Assembly: GCA_024760905.1 (NCBI GenBank)
Contig: CM045731.1
Span: forward strand, 50,266,501 to 50,330,500
Direction: 5' to 3'
Length of the DNA stretch: 64,000 nt
DNA from: Plotosus lineatus
Lineage: Eukaryota; Chordata; Actinopteri; Siluriformes; Plotosidae
This document shows, one piece after another, positions 13,655-27,000 of this stretch. The position numbers were made by a program, and so were the translations under genes. The first letter of the stretch is position 1. Each line of letters starts with the position of its first letter. Under the pieces are notes generated by a model that made no database searches, was not told the origin of the DNA, and saw only the letters and a list, made by a program, of their open reading frames with translations.

Positions 13655-16600
13655 TGATATGAAAAAGTATCTGAACCTTTTGGAATTTCTCACATTTCTG
13701 CATAAAATCACCATCAAATGTGATCTGATCTTTGTCAAAATCACACATGAAAAAACAGTGTCTGCTTTAACTAAAACCACCCAAACATTTATAGGTTTTC
13801 ATATTTTAATGAGGGTAGCATGCAAACAATGATAGAAGGGGGAGGAATAAGTAACTGAACCCTCTGCCTAAGGAGACTTAAAGAGCAATTGAAACCATTT
13901 TTTACCAAACAATTTAAGTCAGATGTGTGCCCAATCACTGATGAGTGGCTTAAAGCTGCCCTGCCCACTATAAAACACACACCTGATAAGAATTGTCTTG
14001 ATGAGAAGCATTGTCTGATGTGCACCATGGCTCGCTCAAAACAGCTGTCTGAAGACCTGCGATCAAGAATTGTTGATTTGTATAAAGCAGGGAAAGGATA
14101 CAAAACCATCTCTAAAAGTCTGGATGTTCATCAATCGACAGTCAGAGAAGTTGTCGACAAATGGAGAGAGTTTGGCACTGTTGCTTCTCTTCCAAGGAGT
14201 GGCCGTCCACCAAAGATGACGCCAAGAGTTCAGCGCAGAATACTCAGAGAGGTACAAAAAACCCTAGAGTGTCTGCTAAGGACTTACAGAAATCACTGGC
14301 ACAGTCCAGTATCTCTGTGCACACATCAACTATATGTAAAACAATGGCCAAGAATGGTGTTCATGGGAGGACTCCAAGGAGGAAGCCACTGCTGTCTAAA
14401 AAAAAAAAACATTGTTGCTCGTATAATGTTCGCAAAAAGGCACTTGGACACTCCACAGAAGTTTTGGCAAAATATTTTGTGGACTGATGAAACCAAAGTT
14501 GAATTGTTTGGGAGGAACACACAACGTCATGTGTGGAGGAAAAATGGAACAGCTCACCAACATCAACACCTCATCCCCACCGTGAAGCATGGTGGAGGGT
14601 GCATCGTGGTTTGGGGCTGTTTTGCTGCCTCAGGGCCTGGACAACTTGCAATCATTAATGGAAAAACGAATTCAAAAGTTTATCAGGATGTTTTGCAGGA
14701 AAACCCGAGGCTGTCTGTCAGACAGTTGAAGCTAAAAAGAGGATGGATGCTGCAACAAGACAATGATCCAAAACACAGCAGTAAATCAACTTCAGAATGG
14801 TTTCAGAAGAACAAAATACACGTTCTGGAGTGGCAAAGTCCAGACTTGAAACCCATTGAGATGCTGTGGCATGACCTTAAGACAGCGATTCATGCCAGAC
14901 ATCCCCAGGAATCTGACTGAACTATAGCAGTTTTGTAAAGAAGAATGGGCCAAGCTGAGTCCTGATCAATGTGCCAGACTGATCTTCAGCTACAGGAAGC
15001 GTCTGGTTGAAGTTATTGTTGCCAAAGGGGGGGGCCACAAAATATTAAATGTGATGGTTCAGTTATTTATTCCTCCCCCTTCTGTCATTGTTTGCATGCT
15101 ATCCTCATTAAAATGTGAAAACCTATCAATGTTTGGGTGGTTTTAGTTAAAGCAGACACTGTTTTTTCATCTGTGTGATTTTGACAAAGATCAGATCACA
15201 TTTGATGGTGACTTTATGCAGTCTGTCTGTCTTCCTTTCGGCATTTTCCCTTTTACTCAGGAGTCGCCACAGCGAATCATGTGATTCGCACATTTGATTT
15301 GGCAGAGGTTTTTACGTCGGATGCCCTTCCTGTCACAACCCTTTTTAGCAAGGGACAGAAACACGCTGACGACTTTGCAGCCTACTCTTTACGAAAGTCA
15401 GCAATGGTTCTTTTACATGCCTCTCACCATAGACAGTGAGAGACATGGCCCGCCTTTGATAACCCAGTTAGCCGCACTGGGGGGGACAGTGACAACCCTG
15501 TGGAGAGTGGGACTTTATGCAGAAATGTGAGAAATTCCAAAAGGTTCAGATACTTTTTCATACCACTGTATATGATGTTCGTCGACTCGAGATCGAGTAT
15601 GACCATAGCAACACAAACAACACAGTGTCTAAGAGGCAGGGTGATGTGTCCGCAGGTGGCTTGTAAGGCCAATACGGGTGTGAAAACACCTCCCACAAGT
15701 TGGACACCAGTGAGAGGGGGTCGTGTTGGTAGATTGGTCAGCTGAGCCTTGCGTGTTTGACGTTATTCTTTGGCTGCGTTTGATTGTTTATTCTCTGAGT
15801 GGATGGCACCTTTGTGAATCAGGTTGCGCCAAGCCGATCTATCAAATGTTGCGGTTTCCAACGTTGCAACGTCGATGTTGAAGTCCTTCAGGTATGCTTT
15901 GATGGAGTCTTTACAGCATTTGTGCTGGCCTCCTACTTTCCTGCTACCACGACTGAGTTCACCGTACAATAACTGCTTGGGTATCCTGGAGTCTGACATA
16001 CGGTGTCCTGCCCATTGTGTCTGAGCTTTGCGCATGATGGTAATAACGCTGGGGAGGTCTGCTCTCTCCAGAACCTCGGTGTTCGTGATCCTATCTTGCC
16101 AGCGGATATTAAAGATGTTTCGGAGACAATGGAGATGGAACTGCTGGAGAAGTTTCTCGTGTCTTCTGTAGATGGTCCAAGATTCACATAATCATATTTC
16201 ATACTTATATTTATGATACATCTTACTATAGATTTTATTCCATTTCGATTTGTACTTGTTCTTAAATTTCATTTCACTCTCGACCTCGGTCTCCGGATGT
16301 TTGCAAAATAAATGTTGGTAAGTTGGGGAGCGTCTGTATTTATATTTTATATATATATATTTTATCTTATGTTATTTTTTTATGTTGAATTGTTATTATA
16401 AGCATTTATAGCATTGAATATGTATTTATTGATATAATATACACATATACATGTATGTATACGTCAGTCGGAGGGGTGGGGTGGGTGGGGTGATCCTACT
16501 TCGCGGATTTCGATGGTCGCATGGGGATCTCGGTCCCAATTAACCGCGGAAAAGTGAGGGATTCCTGTATATCTTCTTCTTTTCCTGTCGGCTGCTCCCT

Positions 16601-19590
16601 TCAGGGGTCACAGCAAATCATCTGTCTCCATTTCACCCTATCCTGTGTATCTTCTCTTACACCAACGACTTTCATGTCTTCCTTCACCACATCTTCTCTT
16701 TGTTCTTCCTCAAGGCCTTCTGCCTGGCAGTTCCAACCTCAGCATCCGACTACCAATATATTCACTATCCCTCCCCTGTACATATCTAAACCATATCAAT
16801 TTAGCCTCTCTGACTTTGTCTCCAAAATCTCTTCCATGTGCTGTCCCTCTGATGAACTCATTCCTGATCCTATCCATCCTCGTTACTACCAAAGAAAACC
16901 TCAACATTTTCATCTCCGCTACCTCCAGCTCTGCCTCCTGTCTTTTCCTCAGCGCCACTGTTTCTAAACCATACAACATCGCTGGCCTCATCACAGTCTT
17001 GTACACTTTTCCTTTCATTCTTGCTGATACCTTCCTATCACACATCACACAGGACACATTTCTCCAGCCATTCCAATCTGCCTGCACACGCTTCTTCCCT
17101 CTTTTCTACACTCTGTTGCTTTGGATTGTTGAGCTGAAGTACTTAAAATTCTCCACCTTCTTTATCTCTGCTCCCTGTAACCTCACCATTCCTCTTGGGT
17201 CCTTGTCGTTCACACACATATATTCTGTTTTACTGGGGCTAACCTTCATTCCTTTGCTTTCCAGAGCATACCTCCACTTCTCTAGATTTTCCTGCACTTG
17301 TTCTCTGCTCTCACTACAGATCACCATGTCATCTGCAAACGTCATGGTCCATGGGGAATCTTGTCTAACCTCGTCTGTCAGCCTGTCCATCACCATAGCA
17401 AACAAGATGAGGCTCACAGCTGATCCTTGATGCAGTCCCACCTCCACCTTGAATTCTTCTGTCACACCGACAGCACACCTCACCACTGTCTTACATCTCT
17501 CATACATGTCTTGCACCACTCTAACATACTTCTCTGCCACTCCAGACTTCCTCATGCAACACCACAGTTCCTTTCTCGGCACATATGCTTTTTCCAGATC
17601 CACAAAGGCACAATGCAGCTTACTCTGACCTTCTCTGTACCTCTCTATTAACATCCTCAAAGCAAACACTGCATCTGTGGTGTTCTTTCTTGGCATGAAA
17701 CCAAACTGTTGTTCACAAATGCTGACCTCTGCCCTTAGTCTCGCTTCCACTATTCTTTCCCATAACTTCATCGTATGGCTCATCAACTTTATCCCTCTGT
17801 AGTTGCCACAACTCTGCACATCTCCCTTGCTCTTAAAAATGGGCACAAGCACACTTCTCCTCAATTGCTCCGGCATCTTTTCACTCTCTAAGACCTTGTT
17901 GAATGTTCTTGTCAGAAAATCTACTGCTACCTCTCCTAGACACTTCCATACCTCCACCAATATGTCATGAGGACCAACCGTCTTTCCACTTTTTCTTTCT
18001 CATTTTCCTCATTCGTCAACTCTTCAAATTACTCTTTCCATGTTCCCAGCACACTTTTGTCATCAGTCAATACATTTCCCACTCTATCCTTAATCACTCT
18101 AACTTGCTGCATGTCCTTCCCATCTCTATTTCTCTGCTGTGCCAAATTGTATAAATCATTTTCTCCCTCCTTAATGTCCAAACAGGCATACAAGTCATCA
18201 TACACTCTCTGTTTGGCCTTTGACACCGCTACCTTCGCCTTACGCTGTGTCTCCCTGTACTCCGGCTTACTCTCTTCATTTCTCTTAATGTCCCACTTCT
18301 TGTTAGCTAACCTCTTCCTTTGTACACACTCCTGCACTTCCTCATTCCACCGCCAAGTCTCCTTATCTACTTTCCTTCCAGAGGACACACCAAGTACTCT
18401 ACTATCTGATCACATTAGCTGCTGTAGTCCAGTCATCCAGAAGCACATCCTGATCACCCAAATCCTGTTTCAATTCCTCCTTGAAGACAACACGACCCTC
18501 TACCTTTTTCAGCTTCCACCACTTTGTCTTCTGCTCTGCCTTTGACTTCTTCACCTTCCTCACCATCAGTGTCATCCTGGACAGCACCATCCTATGCTGT
18601 CTGGCAACACTCACCCACTACTACTTTGCAGTCACTGACTTCCTTCAAATTACATCGCCTACACAAGATGTAGTCTACCTGTGTGCTCCTATCTCAGTTT
18701 TGATAAGTAACCCCATGCTCCTGTCTGTTCTGGAAGAAAGTATTCACCACAGCCATTTCCATCCTTTTCGCAAAATCTATCAACAGCTCTCCTTCTGTGT
18801 TCTTGTCCTGTATACCAAACCTGCCGATCACTTTCTCGTCCCCTCTGTTGCCTGCACCAACATGTTCATTGAAGTCTGCACCAATGACCACTCTTTCACC
18901 TCTGGAGTACTCCGCATCACTTCATCTTACTCACTCCAGAATCTCTCCTTCTCTTCTAGCTCACATCCTGCCTGTGGGACATAAGCACTAACAACATTGA
19001 ACATCACACCTTCAGTTTCTAACATCAGACTCATCACTCTGTCTGACACTCTTTTCACTTCTCGAACATTCCCGACAAACTCCTCCTTCAAGACGACTCC
19101 TACTCAATTTCTTTTCCCATCCAACCCATCATAAAACAGCTTAAACCCTGCCCCTAAGCTTCTCGCCTTGCTACATTTCCACCTGGTCTCCTGAACGCAC
19201 AGTATGTCCACCTTCCTCCTGTGCATCATGTCAGCCAGCTCTCCAGCTTTTCCTATTACAGTTCCAACTTTCAATGTCCCTACTCTGAGTCCTAGACCCA
19301 TGCCTTTCCTCTTTTCTCTCCTCCTACGGATATGCCTCCCACCTCTCTTTCTTCGATGAACAGTACTAGTAGTTAAAAGCACTGATGGCGGTTGATGTTA
19401 ACCTCGACCGATCCGGTGTGGAATTCTTATTTTTGACTCGCATTTTATATGTGGCATTGGTTTTACGTCGGATGCCCTTCCTGAAACAACCCTCTATTTA
19501 TCCGGGCTTGAGACCGGCGTGTGGAAGAACACTGGCTTGTGCCCCCCCTCGCGGCTGCATTTTTTATAATATATATATATATATAAAATG

Positions 19591-19636
<46 letters not shown>

Positions 19637-22600
19637 ATGTATGTATGTGTGTGTGTATATATATATATATGTATTATAAAAAATGCAGCCGCGAGGGGGG
19701 GCACAAGCCAGTGTCTCTTCCTCACGCCGGTCCCAAGCCCGGATAAATGCAGAGGGTTGCGTCAGGAAGGGCATCCGAGGTAAAACAAATGCCAAATAAA
19801 CTATGCGAATCACAAGAAAGAATGACATACCGGATCGATCGAGGCCCGGGTTAACAACGACCGCCATCAGTGCCGTCAACCAACAGGGTGCTGATGGAAA
19901 TTGGACTACTGTTGGTCGAAGAAGGAGAGGCGGGAGGCGTGTCCATTGCCAGAGAAAGAAGAGGAAAGGCATGAGTCTAGGACTGAAAGTAGGGACTTTG
20001 AATGTTGGAACTATGGCAGGAAAAGGTAGAGAGCTGGCTGACATGATGCAGAGGAGGAAGGTGGACATACTGCGTGTTCAGGAGACCAGGTGAATTTGAT
20101 ACTTCGCAGAATTTGGTGGTCGCGGGGGGGGGGTCGTTGTCCCAATTAACCACAGGAAGTGAGGGATCCCTGTACACACACATACAGATGCGCATGCACA
20201 CAAACACACACACACACACAGATATGTACCTCACAAAAAAATGTAAGTAGTTTTTTTTTTTTTTTTTTTTTTTGGGGGGTGTTTGAGTTGTTTTCTTGCT
20301 GTGTGTGTGGTTTTTATTTTTTGCATAATTGGTCTTGTTTTGCAGAATTTTCCCTTAACTTTTTTCCCTTATTTTCCTTATTTTTTGATTAATATTTTTG
20401 AAAAATCCTCGACGCACTGAAGCCACAGAAACTGAAGCATGAAGTAGCGAGGGATCACTGTGTATATCTATGCATACATACATACATACACAGGGTGTCC
20501 CATACATGTATACACACTTTCAATAATTGTAAACTAGGTGTTTATATAAGTCGTTTTTCAACATGTAAAATAATTTACAAACATCATTCTATTGTTTTGG
20601 CACTGCCTGTTCTCAAACTGATGTCATTTCTGGTCCAGTCACTGCCAACAACACGAAGCGATCAAATAGCACACATCATGAAACAATTCCCTTGGTATTT
20701 GCATGCATTCACATTCAATAGCTACTCTCAATTCAATGACTGTTGTAGGTCTCATTGTGTAGACGTTGTCTTTTAGGTATCCATAAAAAGAAGTCTAGAA
20801 TTATAATAAGCACCTAGTTTACAATTATTTAAAGTGTGTATACATTTTTTGGCACACTGTGTGTGTGTGTGTGTGTGTATTCGAGAACTATTTGAGAAGC
20901 ACTGGCCTTGTGGGAGCTCACCACGAGCCTTTCCTCGCTGACATTTGTAGCGTGCACATGCACAAAATTCTCCTCCTTCTTCTCTGTTACACACCACCTC
21001 ATGCCTGCCCGCGTGACATCTTCGCACTTACGTGACATCTTTACCGATTAGTTGATGATCGCAAGGGTTAGTTGACTTATTGTTTATTCTTGTTTATTAT
21101 TATTTATTATTAATGTTAATGTATTATTATGAAATATTAGTTTTTATATGTTTATGATTAATATACTGCCGTCGTCTTCTTTTTCTTTCGCTTTTCCCTT
21201 CAGGGGTCGCCACAGCAAACCATCCGCCTCCAACTCACCCTATCCTCTGTATCTTCTACTCTTACTCCAACTACCTTCATGTCCTCCTTCACCACATCCA
21301 TAAATCTTCTCTTTGGTCTTTCTCTCGGCCTTCTACCTGGTAGTAGTTTCAACGTCAGCATCCTAGGTCAAATATACATGTTTGTGTCAGGTTATATGAG
21401 TTTAGGAGGGGGTTGGAACGGATTAATTGGTTTTCTATTATTTCCCATAGGAATTTGTTTTATCTAACGAACATTTTGACTTACAAGCTTGCCCTCCGAA
21501 CAGATTAATTTTCTAAGTCAAGTTCTGATTTTTGACTGGTTGAAAGCCATAACATAATGGGATGAATTACTGCAATATGAAGAATTAATACATGACAACC
21601 ATGCATGACAATTTGTTGCATTTCATGTTAAAGATTAATTGGAAAATGGTGCTAGCTGTATAGCACACTTAAAATAGACCTCATCGATGCTACTTAACTT
21701 GTTAGCAAGTGAATACTTTATCCCCCATTTTTCACGAACAGAAAAAATAAAAACAACCAGTTCTCGAAGTTGTGTTCAAAGAAAATAAATAAATTAAAAT
21801 TGGCAATATAAGGATCCTGTTCAGGAATAGTTTAATGGAAATTAGCTTCCAAATTGCCCATCTGTCGAGACGACCTTTTAAAAACATGTCCAAATCATGG
21901 ATTCTGAACTCTGAAACTCATTGGACTTAGAATATGGTTTGGAAATTGCTTGGTGGCAGAGAACACAATACGAGTTTGAACTACACAATAGACAGGTGGT
22001 TTTAATGTTTTGGCTGGTTGGTGCATTGTTTGGTCTCTCTGTGTATTAAGGCCTCCATCTTGTACCAAAAAAACATGGGCAGCTGAAATGGCTAACAAGG
22101 CAACAGACATGAATCCACCCACATTCCCACCATTTTAAATAATGAATCCAAAATGGCCCTGAAATAAAACTATTAAATATTTAGTTTAACCAAATGCAAG
22201 AACCACAGAGTATGACTGCAGGTTCAAATACTAAAATTAATTACAATGTTCATCCTATTACAGAAATTAGCTAAGGTTAGATGACCTTTACTGAAATGGA
22301 ATGCTTACCTGTTGAGCTGTAAATTAGCCAACTCTGCATCGGTCTTAAAATCCTTCTGGGCTCATAGCTGTCTCCATTGCGAAATTTAACATCTTCGAAC
22401 ACATCTTCGAAATTTACACACATCTTCGAACACATCTTCGAAATTTACGCATGTTTTATTGTATCTTATCTCTGCTGAAGGAGCCTTTTCGTAGAATGCC
22501 AAGCAGAATTTTTTTTTTTAAGTTAGGTAAAATTTTACATGCGTGTTTTAGTTCATTTGTTTCCTACCAATCTTCAACAAGCTATTTAGAGTACAGTTTT

Positions 22601-23978
22601 TACAACCCGAGGTGTCAAAATGTTGATTGCGCAGATTCCGTGGTGCTGGAGCACACAGCTGAAAAGACAGTTTCTTTAATCTTTAACATATTGCAGCTAA
22701 TTAGGATTTAGTACAGTAAATAAATTGCATCTTGCTGTCTTAAATGCATGTAATCAAGTAGCAATTACAGCACAATTATACTGATATTTATCAGATAATT
22801 GATCATACCATGAGAATTTTATCAAGCAAATGTCTCAAAATGAGACACCCTAACTACTGCAAGGTAGTATGCACAGTAAGTCCATAAATCAATCATCTTC
22901 CCATCAAAATATTCACCTGATAACAATTTCTGGTTATATTTACCACAGGAATGAACCACTTACTTCAAAATAATATCTATATGGGAAGTTAATTTGCTTC
23001 ATACTTTTCAGTGTTTATAATTCATAACATAACATTGATTACTTTTTACCATTATTCTTACTATTACAGTACGTTTTATTATTATTATTATTATTATCTT
23101 TTCTTCAGCAATTTTATTAAACAAGTGTTTTTTGTCATTGTTGGGATCATCTATAAGCACTGTTTTCTGAGCATCATTTTTACATATTCGAAATGAACAT
23201 TCCTTCATCATCCAAGAAGCCATGTCATCAGCTGACACAAAGGAAAAATACTAAGAAGAAACAGACTCAAAGGGGAAACCCCATCCTCATTTGGGGGAAC
23301 CAGATAAAAATACAGATGACATGAGTTTAACATGAAATCTATCTTCATTCTTCTTTTCCTTTCGGCTGCTCCCTTCAGGGGTCGCCACAGCGAATCATCT
23401 GTCTCCATCTTCTTCTCTTACACCAACTACCTTCATGTCTTCCTTCTCCACATCCATAAATTTCCTCTTTGGTCTTCCTCTAAGCCTTCTGCCTGGCAGT
23501 TCCAACTTCAGCATCCTACTACCAATATTTTCACTATCCCTCCTCTGTACATGTCCAAACCATCTCAATCTAGCCTCTCTGAGAGTAACGAGGATGGATA
23601 GGATCAGGAATGAGTACATAAGAGGGACAGCACATGTAAGATGTTTTGGAGACAAAGTCAAAGAGAACCTCAACATTTTCATCTCTACTACCTCCAGCTT
23701 TGCATCCTGTCTTTTCCCCAGTGCCGCTGTTTGTAAACCATACAACATTGCTGGCCTCATCACCGTCTTGTACACTTTATTTTATTCTTGCCGAAACCCT
23801 CCTATCACACACCACACCAGACACTTTTCGCCAACCATTCCAACCTGCGTGCACACGCTTCTTCACCTCTTTTCCACACTCTCCATTGCTCTGGATTGTT
23901 GAGTCCAAGTACTTAAAATGCTCCATCTTCTTCATCTCTTCTCCTTTTAACCTCATTGTTCCTCTTGGGTCCTTCTCG

Positions 23979-24031
<53 letters not shown>

Positions 24032-27000
24032 AAGCTAACCTTCATTCCTCTCCTTTCCAGGGCATACCCCCACCTCTCTCGATATTCCTGCACTTGTTCT
24101 ATGCTTTCACTACAGATCACAATGTCATCTGCAAACATCATAGTCCATGGAGATTTTTGTCTAACCTAGTCTGTCAGCCTGTCCATCATCATAGCAAACA
24201 AGAAGGGGCTCAGAGTCTGTCACACCAAGAGCACACCTCAACACTGTCTTACATCTCTCATACATGTCCTGCACCACTGTAACATACTATTCTGCCACTC
24301 CAGACTTCCTCATGCAATACCACAGTTCCTTTCTCGGCACCCTGTCATAGGCTTTCTCCAGATCCACAAAGGCACAATGCAGCTCACTCTGACCTTCTCT
24401 GTACTTCTCTATTAACATCCTCAAAGCAAGCACTGCATCTGTGGTGCTCTTTCTTTGAATGAAACCATACTGTTGTTCACAAATGACAACCTCTGCCCTT
24501 AGTCTCGCTTCCACTATTCTTTCCCATAACTTCATCGTAAGGCTAATCAACTTTATCCCGCTGTAGTTGCCACAATTCTGTACGTCTCCCTTGTTCTTAA
24601 AAATGCACACCAGCACACCTCTACTTCATTCCTCCGGCATCCTCTAACTCTCTAAGACCTTGTTGAATGTTCTTGTCAAAAAGTCTACTGTTACCTCTCC
24701 TAGACACTTCCACAAGTATGTCATCAGGCCTTTCCACTCTTCATCCTCTTCAATGCCCTCCTCACTTCATCCGTACTAATCTCAGTGTGGTCCTCAACGG
24801 TCACCTCTTCTACTCTTTCTTTTTCTTCCTCATTTTCCTCATTCATCAGCTCTTCAAAAGTACTCTTTCCATCTTTCCAGCACACTTCTGTCATCAGTCA
24901 ATACATTTCCCTCTCTGTCCTTTATCACCCTAACTTGCTGCATGTCCTTCTCATCTCTATTCCTCTGCTGTGCTAACCTGTATAAAATCATTTTCTCCCT
25001 CCTTACTGTCCAAACTAGCATACAAGTCATCGTACGCCTGTTTGGCCTTTGACACCGCTACCTTCGCCTTATACTGTGTATCCCTGCAATCCTGTTTACT
25101 CTCTTCAGGCCTCTCAATGTCCCACTTCTTCTTAGCTGACCTCTTCCTTAGTACACACTGCTGCACTTCCTCATTCCACCACCTTCTTCTTTTCCTTTCG
25201 GCTTTTCCCTTCAGGGGTCGCCACAGCGAATCATCTGCCTCCATCTCACCCTATCCTTTGCATCTTCTTCTCTTACACCACCAAGTCTCCTTATCTACTT
25301 TCCTTCCAGAGGACACACCAAGTACAGTAGGCTCTTGACTATTCGCGGTTTTGCACTCACGGTTTGAATATTCGCGGCCTGCCAAGCAACTGGCACGTCA
25401 CTCAAATTCAGCAAATGGCTGTCCTCCTTCCTGCTGATTGATTGAGATGATGTAATGCCCCTTTTTCCTCATTCGTGTATGAATTTTCAATGAGCCTCTT
25501 TTTTTAGTGTGTTTTTATTACCAGTTAAGCTGTATGATGCCACTCAAACGCTGTGCGTCTTCTCTGACTAAGTGGTAGAAAAGGTAATGACGTTGGATGT
25601 CTCTTCTGAAGAAATAAGACTTTCTCCTGAAGAAACGACAGTTTCCTCTGAAGTGCCTCAAGAGAAATAATCATCTGAAAGCACTCTAGTATTAAAGTCT
25701 TTTTCAATCATTCCAGTACAGTACCTAAGTTTATTTTTAGAACATTTGTGTGTACGATTTTATGTACTGTGGTGTAGCATGTTTATTGTTTTGTTTTGTT
25801 CATCCAATTTATTGCATTTCATGTTCTTTTATGTTCTATTTGTTATGGTCTAAGTTTTGGGGGACTTTGATTTTGACGGCTATGTTCTGTAACTCTCCGC
25901 TCCGGCTGAGGGGCGTGGCTGCGCAGCTCCGAGGCTTCTAAACATTCTAAACGTTAACTTAGGCACTGGACTGGAAAAATAATTGAAAAAGACTTCAATA
26001 CTACAGCTTTATAACAGTTCAGATGATTATCTTCAGGCACTTCAGAGAAAACTGCCGTTTCTTCAGGGGAAAGTCTTATTTCTTCAGAAGAGATGGCGCT
26101 TAGCCGGCATTTGAGTAGCATCACAAAGCTTAACTGGATAATATATTATACATACAAAATGAAAACATGTACATACTGTATGTGTGTATAAGATACAAAG
26201 TATGCTGTATAATGTTTATATTTTATTAATGAATATCACAGTACCAAATTAAAAGGTTTTTCTTAATCATTACTATATTTTACTACATTAATACTGTATG
26301 AATGAAATGCAGCCGTGAGGGGGGGGCACAAACCAGTGTCTCTCCCTCACGCCGGTCCCAAGCCCGGATAAATGCAGAGGGTTGCGTCAGGAAGGGCATC
26401 CGGCGTAAAACAAATGCCAAATAAACTATGCGAATCACAAGAAAGAATGACATACCGGATCGGTCGAGGCCCGGGTTAACATCGACCGCCATCAGTGCCG
26501 TCAACCAACAGGGTGCTGATGGAAATTGGACTACTGTTGGTCGAAGACGTCGAAGAAGGAGAGGCGGGAGGCGTGTCCGTTGCCAGAGAGAGAAGAGGAA
26601 AGGCATGAGTCTAGACTGAAAGTAGGGACTTTGAATATTGGAACTATGACAGGAAAAGGTAGAGAGCTGGCTGACATGATGCAGAGGAGGAAGGTGGACA
26701 TACTGTGTGTTCAGGAGACCAGGTGGAAAGGTCGCAAGGCTAGAAGCATAGGAGCAGGGTTTAAGCTGTTTTATCACGGTGTGGATGGGAAGAGAAATGA
26801 GGTCGGAGTCATCTTGAAGGAGGAGTTTGCCAGGAATGTTCTAGAAGTGAAAAGAGTGTCAGACAGAGTGATGAGTCTCAAGTTAGAAATTAAAGGTGTG
26901 ATGGTCAATGTTGTTAGTGCTTATGCCCCACAGACAGGATGTGAGCGAGAAGAGAAGGAGAGATTCTGGAGGGAGTTAGATGAAGTGATGCAGAGTACCC

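Larger units (their letters stand above)
13652..15568 (+). mobile_element. Tc1-like transposon T1, carrying a SINE
   Basis: The terminal repeat begins CAGTGATATGAAAAAGTATC, and the right end (15523-15568) is its inverse, ending CCACTG then TA. The right terminal repeat is split by a 289-bp SINE (15222-15510) with a 12-bp duplication, GACTTTATGCAG (15210-15221, 15511-15522). Without the insert the element is about 1.6 kb, normal for Tc1. Confidence 0.85.

Noticed and set aside
16645..17430. Plus-strand frame of 261 codons
   Set aside because: It is the antisense shadow of the RTE-like reverse transcriptase. Similar shadows occur at 46953-47741 and 48120-48860.
22313..22400. Minus-strand donor-like AACAG|GTAAGC after a frame with RNGDSYEP
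   Set aside because: No cysteines, no acceptor in a fitting phase, and no CCP pattern before it. Not enough to call an exon.
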